Source: Flavobacteriales bacterium (lineage in GTDB: Bacteria > Bacteroidota > Bacteroidia > Flavobacteriales > JADGDT01). Taken from it: 39,695 nucleotides of DNA. Shown here in pieces: positions 8,333 through 16,676 of this stretch. Location: assembly GCA_023145275.1 (NCBI GenBank), contig JAGLEB010000002.1, positions 1-39,695 of the forward strand, read 5' to 3'. The notes below the pieces were generated by a model. The model was not told the DNA's origin, ran no database searches, and was given only the letters and a program-made list of their open reading frames with translations. The position numbers were made by a program, and so were the translations under genes. The first letter of the stretch is position 1, and every line of letters starts with the position of its first letter.

Positions 8333-9637
8333 ATGATTAAGAGAAAAACAAAGCAACTTTGTCTGAAAGACCCTGATTACATAAAAAAGCAACTCTTGCG
8401 ATGGGGCCAAAAATTCGACACCTTTGTACTATTAGACTCAAGCGGTTATAAAGGAAAATACTCTAATTTTGATTTTGCTTGTGCTACTCTTCCCATTTCT
8501 GAGATAAAACTGGAAAATGAGAGAGATTCATTTATACAATTGAAAAAATACCAAGAAGAAGTAAAAGATTGGATATTTGGTTATTTGACATACGATTTAA
8601 AGAATGATATTGAAAGACTCACTTCTTCAAACTATGATGGACTTAAATTTCCAGCTTTACATTTTTTCAACCCTGAAATCATATTTTTCTTGAGAGGAAA
8701 TAAGCTTGAGGTTTCGTATCCAGATAGTTCTGATGAAATTTATATCGATGGTATTCTTGAAGAGGTATTAAACACTGATTTAGAGGTAAACTTCGATGAA
8801 ACGAGGCTTCACATTCAAAATAGAATACCTAAAGAAGCATACCTAAACAGCGTTCAAAAACTTAGAGAACACATTAAAAGGGGAGATATTTACGAAGTAA
8901 ACTACTGCCAGGAATTCTATTCTGAAAATGCAGTTATCGACCCAGTAGATAAATACATTAAGCTAAATGAAATATCTACACCTCCTTTTGCAAGCTTCTA
9001 CAAACTTGATAAGCATTTTCTAGTTTCGGCATCACCAGAACGGTTTATTCAAAAACACAGAGAAAAGGTTATTTCTCAACCAATAAAAGGCACTGCAAGA
9101 AGAGGAAAAAACACTACTGAAGACCTTCAAATAATAGAAGCTCTTAAGAACGACGAAAAAGAAAGAGCCGAAAATATAATGATAGTAGATTTAGTGAGAA
9201 ACGACCTTTCTAAAACTTCAAAAATAGGAACTGTTGAAGTAAATGAATTATGTGAAATATATTCTTTTCAACAGGTACATCAAATGATTTCTACAGTATC
9301 ATCAGAAGTTGACGATACTAAATCTCCTATAGATATTATAAAAAACATGTTCCCAATGGGATCCATGACCGGGGCGCCAAAAATAAGAGCAATGCAGCTA
9401 ATAGATATATACGAAAAGACTAAACGTGGTTTATATTCTGGATCGGTTGGGTATATCACTCCTCATGGCGACTTTGATTTCAATGTTATTATTAGGTCTA
9501 TTTTGTATAATGAAGAAAAACATTACCTTTCATTCACAGTTGGAGGTGCTATAACATATAAATCAGACCCTGAAAAAGAGTTTGAAGAAACAATGATTAA
9601 GGCAGATGCTATTTTTAGAATTCTAAAACATGATTAA
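8333..9637 (+). CDS. pabB: Aminodeoxychorismate synthase component I-like enzyme
   Basis: A 434-residue chorismate-utilising enzyme. The motif PIKGTARRGKN near residue 250 has the Lys typical of PabB (TrpE has Ala there). DLVRNDLS and GSMTGAPKIRAMQLID are the conserved catalytic segments of the family. The expected product is 4-amino-4-deoxychorismate for folate synthesis, with ammonia from a PabA glutaminase not encoded here. The gene overlaps tilS by 8 bases. No C-terminal PabC domain is present, so lyase activity must come from elsewhere. The PabB rather than TrpE assignment rests mainly on the PIKGT motif. Confidence 0.85.
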   Translation: MIKRKTKQLCLKDPDYIKKQLLRWGQKFDTFVLLDSSGYKGKYSNFDFACATLPISEIKLENERDSFIQLKKYQEEVKDWIFGYLTYDLKNDIERLTSSNYDGLKFPALHFFNPEIIFFLRGNKLEVSYPDSSDEIYIDGILEEVLNTDLEVNFDETRLHIQNRIPKEAYLNSVQKLREHIKRGDIYEVNYCQEFYSENAVIDPVDKYIKLNEISTPPFASFYKLDKHFLVSASPERFIQKHREKVISQPIKGTARRGKNTTEDLQIIEALKNDEKERAENIMIVDLVRNDLSKTSKIGTVEVNELCEIYSFQQVHQMISTVSSEVDDTKSPIDIIKNMFPMGSMTGAPKIRAMQLIDIYEKTKRGLYSGSVGYITPHGDFDFNVIIRSILYNEEKHYLSFTVGGAITYKSDPEKEFEETMIKADAIFRILKHD

Positions 9638-10940
9638 CAGCTTTAAAAAACATTTAGACAAGCACTTTAGTTTTGTATTCGAAAGTAAAATTTTGATTGG
9701 ACTAAGTGGTGGACTCGACAGTATAGTCCTATCTCACTTGTTAAAAAATTTGAATATTGAAATTGCTCTTGCCCACGTTAATTTCAACCTGAGAGGAGAA
9801 GAATCTAACAAGGATGAATTCTTCGTTATACAATGGGCACAAGAGAACAAACTTGCCCTTTTCAAAACTAGTTTCCAAACAGAAAAGGAATCGAAAAAGA
9901 GGAAGATATCTATTGAGATGGCAGCAAGAGACCTTAGATATGACTGGTTCAAGTCGCTTATTAAGGATTACTCTTATAATTATATTGCAGTTGCCCATCA
10001 CTTAAACGACAACATAGAAACTGTTTTAATGAACCTCAGCAGAGGAACAGGGATAGATGGGATTACTGGTATGAACAACATTTCTGGCAAAGTAATTAGA
10101 CCTCTGCTTCCATTTACAAGAAAGGAAATAGAACAATATGCTAATGATAATGATTTAGAATGGCGCGAGGATTTATCAAATCGAGATACTATCTATAAAA
10201 GAAATAAGATTAGACACGAACTGATTCCTATTTTTGAAGAATTAAACCCTTCTTTCCTAGAATCTTTTGCAAAAAACATAAATAACTTTAAACAAAGCTC
10301 TGATATACAAAAAGAATATATTGAAAACGTAAATTATGATTTTTGGAATGAGAAAGATGATATTATTGAGATTTCAATTCCTAAACTTAAAGAACTTACA
10401 GCATTTGAAACCATTTTAAGAGAAAAACTACTCACTTACAATTTTAAAAATATTGACGATATAATTAAGGGATTAGAATCTATTTCTGGAAAAGAATTCT
10501 TTTCTCAAACTCATAGAATAATAAAAGATCGCAATCATCTATTATTAAGTAAGCTAAAAGAAAAAAAAACATCATCATTCTTCATTACTGAAGATGATAC
10601 TATCGTTAATACTCCTATAAACATTTATTTAAGTGAGAATAAGCATTTAAACAAAACACGAAATCTAAATATTGCCCAATTCGATAAGTCGAAGCTTACC
10701 TTCCCACTTGAATTGAGAAAATGGGAAAACGCCGACTTTTTCTTTCCTATTGGCATGAATGGAAAGAAAAAAATTAGCAAGTTTTATAAAGATGAAAAAT
10801 TCTCTACTATTGACAAGGAGAATCAGTGGTTGCTAACTTCTGGATCTGCTATTATATGGGTTATTGGCAAGAGAATGGACGAAAGATTTAAAGTTACGGA
10901 AAGTACTTCAGCTGTAATACAATTTGAATTTTTCCCATAA
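9630..10940 (+). CDS. tilS: tRNA(Ile)-lysidine synthase
   Basis: A 436-residue enzyme that modifies C34 of tRNA-Ile(CAU) to lysidine so that it reads AUA codons. The N-terminal PP-loop ATPase has SGGLDS at residues 26-31, HVNFNLRGEES about 25 residues later, and the tRNA-binding signature NRDTIYKRNKIRHELIP. The C-terminal TilS_C substrate-binding part follows (LELRKWENADFFFPIGM). Start overlaps the end of pabB, so the genes are coupled. A strong terminator follows immediately. Confidence 0.94.
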   Translation: MINSFKKHLDKHFSFVFESKILIGLSGGLDSIVLSHLLKNLNIEIALAHVNFNLRGEESNKDEFFVIQWAQENKLALFKTSFQTEKESKKRKISIEMAARDLRYDWFKSLIKDYSYNYIAVAHHLNDNIETVLMNLSRGTGIDGITGMNNISGKVIRPLLPFTRKEIEQYANDNDLEWREDLSNRDTIYKRNKIRHELIPIFEELNPSFLESFAKNINNFKQSSDIQKEYIENVNYDFWNEKDDIIEISIPKLKELTAFETILREKLLTYNFKNIDDIIKGLESISGKEFFSQTHRIIKDRNHLLLSKLKEKKTSSFFITEDDTIVNTPINIYLSENKHLNKTRNLNIAQFDKSKLTFPLELRKWENADFFFPIGMNGKKKISKFYKDEKFSTIDKENQWLLTSGSAIIWVIGKRMDERFKVTESTSAVIQFEFFP

Positions 10941-10941
10941 A

Positions 10942-10972
10942 AAAAAGGTATCTCCCTTGAAAATACCTTTTT
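10942..10972 (+). terminator. Rho-independent terminator after tilS
   Basis: AAAAAGGTAT (10942-10951) pairs with ATACCTTTTT (10963-10972) around an 11-base loop, starting 2 bases after the tilS stop and ending in Ts. It could also act on transcripts arriving from the convergent gltS. The remaining 200 bases up to gltS hold no gene I can support. Confidence 0.8.
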
Positions 10973-11170
10973 AAACTAACCCAAAATCTTACTATGAAAT
11001 GCTCTTCAGCATGTATAAAAAACCTGTATCACTACAGTTCCCTTGTTTCTTACTCTGCAAATATGCGACATAAGGTATTTGTGTCATAATTATAATGACA
11101 AGAGAAGTAAAGCTTTTGTAAACAGGTGTTTTTACAGGACAAATACAATATTTAGACAATATGGAAAGCT

Positions 11171-12364
11171 TCAATTAATAAAACTCAAGATCAGCTCGAT
11201 AACAAATGCATTTATGAAGTTAATAAAAAACGCTCCTACAATCGGGATCACCATAAATGCTTTTGGAGCTGCTCCATAACTTTGCGATATAGCAGACATA
11301 TTTGCCATTGCAGTAGGTGTAGCACCTAAGCCCATTCCAATAACTCCAGCCGACATTACTGCAGCTTCATAGTCTTTCCCTAATACCTTAAACAGAACAA
11401 AGACAACGAAAAGTATAATTACTATAATTTGTAAAACCATAATAAATAATATTGGCAATATTCCTGCCGCCAGCTCCCACAACTTAGTACTCATTAACGA
11501 CATGGCTAGAAACACACCTAAGCTCAAATCAGATACCATCGATAGTGTTGGAGAATGTTCTGGGCATTCTATCTTCGGAAATAGCAATGGGACTATATTA
11601 GTCAGTATTAAACCCCCAATTAAACTTGAAACAAACAAAGGAACATTTACTCCTAGATATTCAAACATATCAACTAAATAAATCCCCAAACCTATAGCTA
11701 ATGCACTCATTATAACAGCCATAAGCATAGAGTCTGAATTAATACTTAAAGTAGAACCATATTTTGCACCTATAGTAATAGGCTCTTTTTTTTCGGATGT
11801 AAGATTATTTCGTTTTATCAACCAATTAGCTACAGGACCAGCAATTATACCACCAGAAACAAGACCAAATGTAGCTACAGCTATTCCAATTTCCATTGCG
11901 TTATCAATTCCATAATGCTCTGCAAATATTGGAGCCCAAGCGATTGTGGTGCCATGCCCTCCTGATAAAGCTATGGAACCGCCTATTAATCCATAGTTAA
12001 TGTCTTTCCCCATTGCTAAAACACCAAGTATTCCTGTTAAGTTTTGGATAAACAAGAACACTATTAACATCCCCATTAATATAAGCAAAACCCTACCTCC
12101 CTTTATTAGAGTTCTGATTTTTGTTTTAAGCCCAATGGTTGTAAAAAAAACAACTAATAATACATCCCTATAATGAAGAGCAAACTCAAATTCGAATCCA
12201 AAAAAGAAATATATTACCCCAAACAAGACAGAAACCAACACTCCACCACTTACAGGTTCCGGGATATTTAACTTTCTGAGAAACTCAAATTTACTATTTA
12301 AGAACTTCCCAAAGAAAAGAACAAGAATAGCGATGATTATTGTCTGACGAGAATCTAACTCCAT
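11171..12364 (-). CDS. gltS: Sodium/glutamate symporter, GltS family
   Basis: A 397-residue inner membrane protein with about 10-12 hydrophobic segments and the GltS signatures IPEPVSGGVL, FFTTIGLKT and GGSIALSGGHGTTIAWAP, plus the repeat-two counterpart GVIGMGLGATPTAMANM. GltS takes up glutamate with sodium. It is transcribed away from dcuB-aspA-ansB, so the region pairs a glutamate importer with an asparagine/aspartate system. A palindrome sits 5 bases upstream of its ATG. Confidence 0.92.
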   Translation of the reverse strand: MELDSRQTIIIAILVLFFGKFLNSKFEFLRKLNIPEPVSGGVLVSVLFGVIYFFFGFEFEFALHYRDVLLVVFFTTIGLKTKIRTLIKGGRVLLILMGMLIVFLFIQNLTGILGVLAMGKDINYGLIGGSIALSGGHGTTIAWAPIFAEHYGIDNAMEIGIAVATFGLVSGGIIAGPVANWLIKRNNLTSEKKEPITIGAKYGSTLSINSDSMLMAVIMSALAIGLGIYLVDMFEYLGVNVPLFVSSLIGGLILTNIVPLLFPKIECPEHSPTLSMVSDLSLGVFLAMSLMSTKLWELAAGILPILFIMVLQIIVIILFVVFVLFKVLGKDYEAAVMSAGVIGMGLGATPTAMANMSAISQSYGAAPKAFMVIPIVGAFFINFINAFVIELILSFIN

Positions 12365-12368
12365 GAGA

Positions 12369-12388
12369 TAATGACATTTAGGTCATTA
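12369..12388. promoter_or_regulatory. Palindrome between gltS and dcuB
   Basis: TAATGAC, 6 bases, GTCATTA is a perfect 7-bp dyad directly upstream of the gltS start. The half-site layout (TGAC-N6-GTCA) resembles operators of the CRP/FNR family. It could equally be a small hairpin in the gltS leader. The regulator is not identified. Confidence 0.3.
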
Positions 12389-12440
12389 ATATACTACTTT
12401 ATTATTACTATAGCATTATAATTAACACACATTAATTGCT

Positions 12441-12448
12441 TATATTTG
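12441..12448 (+). promoter_or_regulatory. TAnnTTTG -7 box of dcuB-aspA-ansB
   Basis: TATATTTG is an exact -7 match 37 bases before the dcuB ATG. No clear -33 TTTG is visible, which would fit a promoter needing an activator. Confidence 0.5.
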
Positions 12449-12484
12449 ATATAAATATTGTAATAACCTACTTCTCTTTCTATT

Positions 12485-13813
12485 ATGATTTGGATTGAAC
12501 TATTATTATTCCTAGCTGCAATAGTTATAGGAGCACGAATTGGAGGCATCGGTATGGGTACTGTTGCTGGTATTGTTCTTATTATATTTGTATTTATATT
12601 TAAGATGCCAGAGGGTAGCCCTCCAATTATTGTACTTGGGATGATTATTGCTGTCATTACTGCATTAGCTACGATGGAGGCAGCGGGAGGACTCGACTTC
12701 TTGGTCAGTGTGGCAGAAAAGATCCTTCATTCTCGCCCTCAAAGCATTACTTTCTTAGGACCTATTATTACATATATATTAATTTTTGCTTCAGGAACTC
12801 AGCACGTAATTTATGCTCTACTCCCCGTTATTGCAGAGATTTCTCGTAAATCAGGGATTAGACCAGAAAGGCCAATGGCTATGAGTGTTATTGCGGCACA
12901 GCACGGATTGATAGCTTCTCCTATTTCTGCAACTACTGTTGCCATGGTAGGAGTTTTAACAACTCTTGGAGTAAGCCTAACAGACATATTAATAGTTATT
13001 ATTCCATCTACGTTTATTGCTGTTCTTATTGGAGCCCTAGCGGTATCAAAAGTTGGAAAAAATTTAGATGAAGATCCTATTTATCAAGAGAAACTAAAAA
13101 ATGGAGAAATAAAAGCACCTAAAGAACTTAAAAAGCTTGAAGGCATAGAACTAAAGCGTGCAAAAGGATCAACATTTACATTCTTTAGTGCGATTGTAAT
13201 GATAGTTTTATTCGGTGTTTTTCCAGAACTACGTCCTGATTATGAAGTACTAGTAGATGGTGTAACGAAAACAAGTCAAATTTCGATGGGTGGAGCTATT
13301 ATGATTATTATGCTTGCAGTAGCGGGATTAATCATGATTGTTTTTAAGGCTGAGGCCGAAAAGGCCGTGCGTGGGAATATTATGAAAAGTGGCATTGTTG
13401 CTCTAATATCAATCTTAGGTATATCATGGCTAGGATCATCATTCTTTGAAGGTAATAGAGTTGTAATAATCGAAACTATTTCAAGTCTTATAGAAGGCTA
13501 TCAATGGGTTTTTGGAGTTGGACTATTCGTATTATCAATCCTTTTATTTAGTCAAGCTGCAACTGTTGTCACTCTCATGCCCGTTGGGGTTGCTTTAGGT
13601 ATTCCGGCACCATTGTTAATTGCATTATATCCTGCTGTAAATGGATACTTTTTTCTCCCAACCTATGGAACAATAATTGCTGCCGTATCATTTGATCAAA
13701 CAGGAACGACAAAAATCGGAAAGCACCTCATTAACCACAGTTTCATGCTACCAGGATTTGTAACTACAATTTCTGCTATTGTTATAGCCATGATTATCAC
13801 ATATGTACTTTAA
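12485..13813 (+). CDS. dcuB: Anaerobic C4-dicarboxylate transporter, DcuA/DcuB family
   Basis: A 442-residue inner membrane protein with 10 or more hydrophobic segments. GARIGGIGMG, MEAAGGLDFLVSVAEKIL, GIRPERPMAMS and AQHGLIASPIS match DcuA/DcuB, with the GTQHVIYALLPVI and RPERPMA stretches closer to DcuB. These carriers exchange external fumarate, malate or aspartate for internal succinate during anaerobic fumarate respiration. First gene of the dcuB-aspA-ansB unit; aspA follows after 29 bases. DcuA rather than DcuB remains possible. Confidence 0.88.
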   Translation: MIWIELLLFLAAIVIGARIGGIGMGTVAGIVLIIFVFIFKMPEGSPPIIVLGMIIAVITALATMEAAGGLDFLVSVAEKILHSRPQSITFLGPIITYILIFASGTQHVIYALLPVIAEISRKSGIRPERPMAMSVIAAQHGLIASPISATTVAMVGVLTTLGVSLTDILIVIIPSTFIAVLIGALAVSKVGKNLDEDPIYQEKLKNGEIKAPKELKKLEGIELKRAKGSTFTFFSAIVMIVLFGVFPELRPDYEVLVDGVTKTSQISMGGAIMIIMLAVAGLIMIVFKAEAEKAVRGNIMKSGIVALISILGISWLGSSFFEGNRVVIIETISSLIEGYQWVFGVGLFVLSILLFSQAATVVTLMPVGVALGIPAPLLIALYPAVNGYFFLPTYGTIIAAVSFDQTGTTKIGKHLINHSFMLPGFVTTISAIVIAMIITYVL

Positions 13814-13842
13814 TAAAAATTAACCAGTTAAAAACAATTACA

Positions 13843-15321
13843 ATGAAAGTATTTAAAACTTTTTTAAGTCTAGTTATCCTACTCTTTATAGGATTTAGCA
13901 TTAGTGCTCAAGAGTACAGAACTGAAGAGGATCTTTTAGGGAAAATTAAAGTTCCTGCAGATGCATATTACGGAGCTCAAGCTGCAAGAGCTATTGAAAA
14001 CTTCAAAATTTCTGGCCAATACACTAATGATTACCCCGATTTTTTAAAAGCTTGGGGAATGATAAAGATGGCTGCAGCTCAGGCGAATACTGAAGTTGGA
14101 AAAATGGATAAAAATGAGTTAAAATACATAGAGCAAGCATGTAAAGAAGTGATTGCAGGAAAATACAATGAACAATTCAGAATAGACCTTTATCAGGGTG
14201 GAGCTGGAACTTCTACTAATATGGCTGCAAACGAGATACTTGCAAATATAGCTCTTGAAAAATCAGGTAATAAAAAAGGTCAATACGATAAGATTTCGCC
14301 AAATGACCATTTAAACATGTCGCAATCTACAAATGATACTTACCCAACTTCGCTTAAGTTAACTATGCTTATCCAAAATGATAGATTGATTGAACAGGCA
14401 AAATTACTTGCAAAATCATATAGAGTATTAGGTAATAAATATCTTGAAGTTGTAAAAATGGGACGTACTGAATTTCAAGATGCAGTACCAATGACTGTTG
14501 GCCAAGAATTTCATTCTTATGCTTCGATGTTAGAGTGGGAGATTTCTAATTTAGAATATGCCTCTAAATCTCTTATGACATTAAATATGGGCGGTACAGC
14601 TATTGGAACAGGACTAAATGCTCCTAAAGGTTATGACAAAGCAGTAATAAAGCACTTAAGAAAAGTATCGGGTTATGATCTTGTGAATGCTGATGATATG
14701 ATTGCTGCCACGTCTAGTTTACATTCATTTGTTGTATATTCTTCAGCTCTAAAAACGTTAGCTACTACTTTATCAAAACTGTCAAACGATTTGATAATAC
14801 TTTCATCAGGACCTAGAAATGGAATTTTCGAAATTAATTTACCTCCAAGACAACCAGGATCATCAATAATGCCAGGAAAAGTAAACCCCGTAATTCCTGA
14901 GCTAATGGCCTTGGTTTCTTATAGAGTTATAGGAAACGATGTTACCGTAAATATTGCAGCTTCTGATGGCGACCTTCAATTGAATGCATATGAGCCAGTT
15001 GTTGGTTTAACAATATTTGAGTCTCAGAAATTACTAAGCAATGGAATGAAAACTTTCCGTGAGCAGTGTATTGATGGAATTACAATAAACGAAGAAGTTG
15101 ACAAACGCAACTTAGAGACAACGATTGGAATTGTTACAGCATTAAACCCAGTATTAGGACATCATGTTGGTGACAAGCTAGCTAAAGAAGCAAAAGAGTC
15201 TGGGAAAGGTATTTTAGAACTAGTCCGCGAGCAAAAGCTACTTACTGAAGATCAGATCAATGAGTTATTATCTCCCGAAAACATGACAGGTCTTGATAAG
15301 TCTAAGTACAAAAACAAATAA
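13843..15321 (+). CDS. aspA: Aspartate ammonia-lyase with a signal peptide
   Basis: A 492-residue member of the fumarase/aspartase superfamily that converts L-aspartate to fumarate and ammonia. Family motifs are GGAGTSTNMAANEI, NMSQSTNDTYPTS, GRTEFQDAVPMT and the signature GSSIMPGKVNPV at 339-350 with the catalytic serine (Ser340/341). The GTS and QDAVPMT segments favour aspartase over fumarase. The N-terminus is unusual: Met-Lys-Val-Phe-Lys, a hydrophobic run at residues 7-20, and a likely SPI site at SISA|QEY (22/23). The enzyme is normally cytosolic, so this copy is probably periplasmic. It lies between the transporter and a secreted asparaginase. Confidence 0.9.
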   Translation: MKVFKTFLSLVILLFIGFSISAQEYRTEEDLLGKIKVPADAYYGAQAARAIENFKISGQYTNDYPDFLKAWGMIKMAAAQANTEVGKMDKNELKYIEQACKEVIAGKYNEQFRIDLYQGGAGTSTNMAANEILANIALEKSGNKKGQYDKISPNDHLNMSQSTNDTYPTSLKLTMLIQNDRLIEQAKLLAKSYRVLGNKYLEVVKMGRTEFQDAVPMTVGQEFHSYASMLEWEISNLEYASKSLMTLNMGGTAIGTGLNAPKGYDKAVIKHLRKVSGYDLVNADDMIAATSSLHSFVVYSSALKTLATTLSKLSNDLIILSSGPRNGIFEINLPPRQPGSSIMPGKVNPVIPELMALVSYRVIGNDVTVNIAASDGDLQLNAYEPVVGLTIFESQKLLSNGMKTFREQCIDGITINEEVDKRNLETTIGIVTALNPVLGHHVGDKLAKEAKESGKGILELVREQKLLTEDQINELLSPENMTGLDKSKYKNK

Positions 15322-15343
15322 AATGATTTTAAATATAAACACT

Positions 15344-16426
15344 ATGAGAAAAGAAAACAGAATTAGTATTTTGTTAATTGCAATGCTACTTGTTGCAATC
15401 GTGCCTTTTAGTACAGCACAAGACAAAAAGTTACCAAACATTGTAGTATTAGCCACTGGTGGAACAATCGCTGGCTCTGGTGCTAGCGCAACTGGATCGA
15501 GTTACACTGCAGGAAAAGTTAGAATTGGCGAAATGATTGACGCAGTTCCAAACATTAGAAAACTTGCAAATTTAACTGGCGAGCAAACAGCAAATGTTGG
15601 GTCGCAAGATATGAATGTGAAAGTTTGGCTGATTCTTGCCAACCGAATTAACGAGTTATTGGCAAAAGATGATGTTGATGGTATCGTAATCACACATGGA
15701 ACAGATACTCAAGAAGAAACTGCATTTTTCCTTAACCTTACAGTTAAAAGTGATAAACCTGTGGTAATGGTTTCAGCGATGCGTTCTGCTTCTGCTTTGA
15801 GTGCAGACGGACCTCTAAACTTGTATAATGGAGTAGCTGTAGCCGCATCTCCAGAGTCAAAAGGGAAAGGTGTTGTAGTTGTTATTAACGACGTTATATT
15901 ATCGGCACATTCAGTGAAAAAGATGCTTACTACTCCTGTTCATGCTTTTCAGGCTCCTGAACATGGACAACTTGGAACGGCAAATTTTGGACAAGTTGAG
16001 TATTTCCATAACCCACATGGATTACACACCACACAGAGTGAATTTTCGGTTGAAGGTGTTAAAGAATTACCACGTGTTGACATTATTTATGGGTGTGCTG
16101 ACGTATCTACAGATTTAATGGAGCTAATGATTAAAGCTGGAGCTAAAGGTATTGTTATTGCAGGTGTTGGAGATGGAAACATAAATACTGGCACATTAGA
16201 AGCAGCAAAGAGGGTTACAGCAAAAGGAACTCATGTTGTAAGAGCTTCACGTATTCCTATAGGTCAAGTATTAATCCACGGTGAGGTTGTTGATACTAAA
16301 TGGGGTACTGTAGCTTCAGACGAATTAAGTCCACAGAAAGCGAGAATAGTATTAATGCTAGCTCTTCAGAAGTATGGGAATAAAATGAGCAGAGAAAAAC
16401 TTCAAGAGCTATTAATAAACTATTAA
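15344..16426 (+). CDS. ansB: Type II (periplasmic) L-asparaginase
   Basis: A 360-residue enzyme that hydrolyses L-asparagine to aspartate and ammonia. The signal peptide covers residues 1-25 (cleavage at STA|QDK). Thr41 in ATGGTIAG and Thr120-Asp121 in HGTDTQEET are the two catalytic threonine regions. SADGPLNLYNGV and IPIGQV are further family segments. The frame is open upstream from a TTG at 15293 inside aspA, but the ATG at 15344 starts a good signal peptide and lies 22 bases after aspA, so it is preferred. Its product is the substrate of the neighbouring exported aspartase. Confidence 0.92.
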   Translation: MRKENRISILLIAMLLVAIVPFSTAQDKKLPNIVVLATGGTIAGSGASATGSSYTAGKVRIGEMIDAVPNIRKLANLTGEQTANVGSQDMNVKVWLILANRINELLAKDDVDGIVITHGTDTQEETAFFLNLTVKSDKPVVMVSAMRSASALSADGPLNLYNGVAVAASPESKGKGVVVVINDVILSAHSVKKMLTTPVHAFQAPEHGQLGTANFGQVEYFHNPHGLHTTQSEFSVEGVKELPRVDIIYGCADVSTDLMELMIKAGAKGIVIAGVGDGNINTGTLEAAKRVTAKGTHVVRASRIPIGQVLIHGEVVDTKWGTVASDELSPQKARIVLMLALQKYGNKMSREKLQELLINY

Positions 16427-16441
16427 ATGCATTTAGTGGTT

Positions 16442-16580
16442 TATGCGGTAGGGATTGAAGTGACAGCTTTTGTGTGCCAAAGCTAATGAGACATTACTGA
16501 TGAGAGCGACTTTAGGAGCTGCTCATATGTAATTGTTCGAATTGTTTTGGCACGCAAAACTATAACATAAAGCCCGCATA
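16442..16580 (+). ncRNA. Structured intergenic element with nested helices
   Basis: Outer stem TATGCGG (16442-16448) with CCGCATA (16574-16580). Inside it, TTTTGTGTGCCAAA (16468-16481) pairs with TTTGGCACGCAAAA (16546-16559), 14 pairs with one G-T. An apical region pairs ATTAC with GTAAT and ATGAG with CTCAT. The flanking words GGGATTGAAGTGACAGC and ATAACATAAAGCCCGC resemble an element I recall between genes in many Bacteroidota genomes, with conserved ends and a variable middle hairpin. Strand is shown as + by analogy. It may be a small RNA, a 3'-end structure of ansB or a dispersed repeat; the sequence alone cannot decide. Confidence 0.5.
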
Positions 16581-16676
16581 TCATCCCTTTTTGGATGGTA
16601 TGACCGTCATAATTATTTTATCAACAATACAATCTATAACATTTGAATGCCATAATAACTTCAAAATTTAACACTT

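Noticed and set aside
9734..10005. Overlapping open frames within tilS
   Set aside because: They are in other frames of a well-conserved gene with clear TilS motifs.
10992..11279. Short open frames between tilS and gltS on both strands
   Set aside because: They overlap each other and the gltS 3' end, and show no start context or family resemblance.
12394..12657. Minus-strand open frame opposite the dcuB start
   Set aside because: It mirrors the hydrophobic dcuB codons and covers the dcuB promoter; an antisense artefact.
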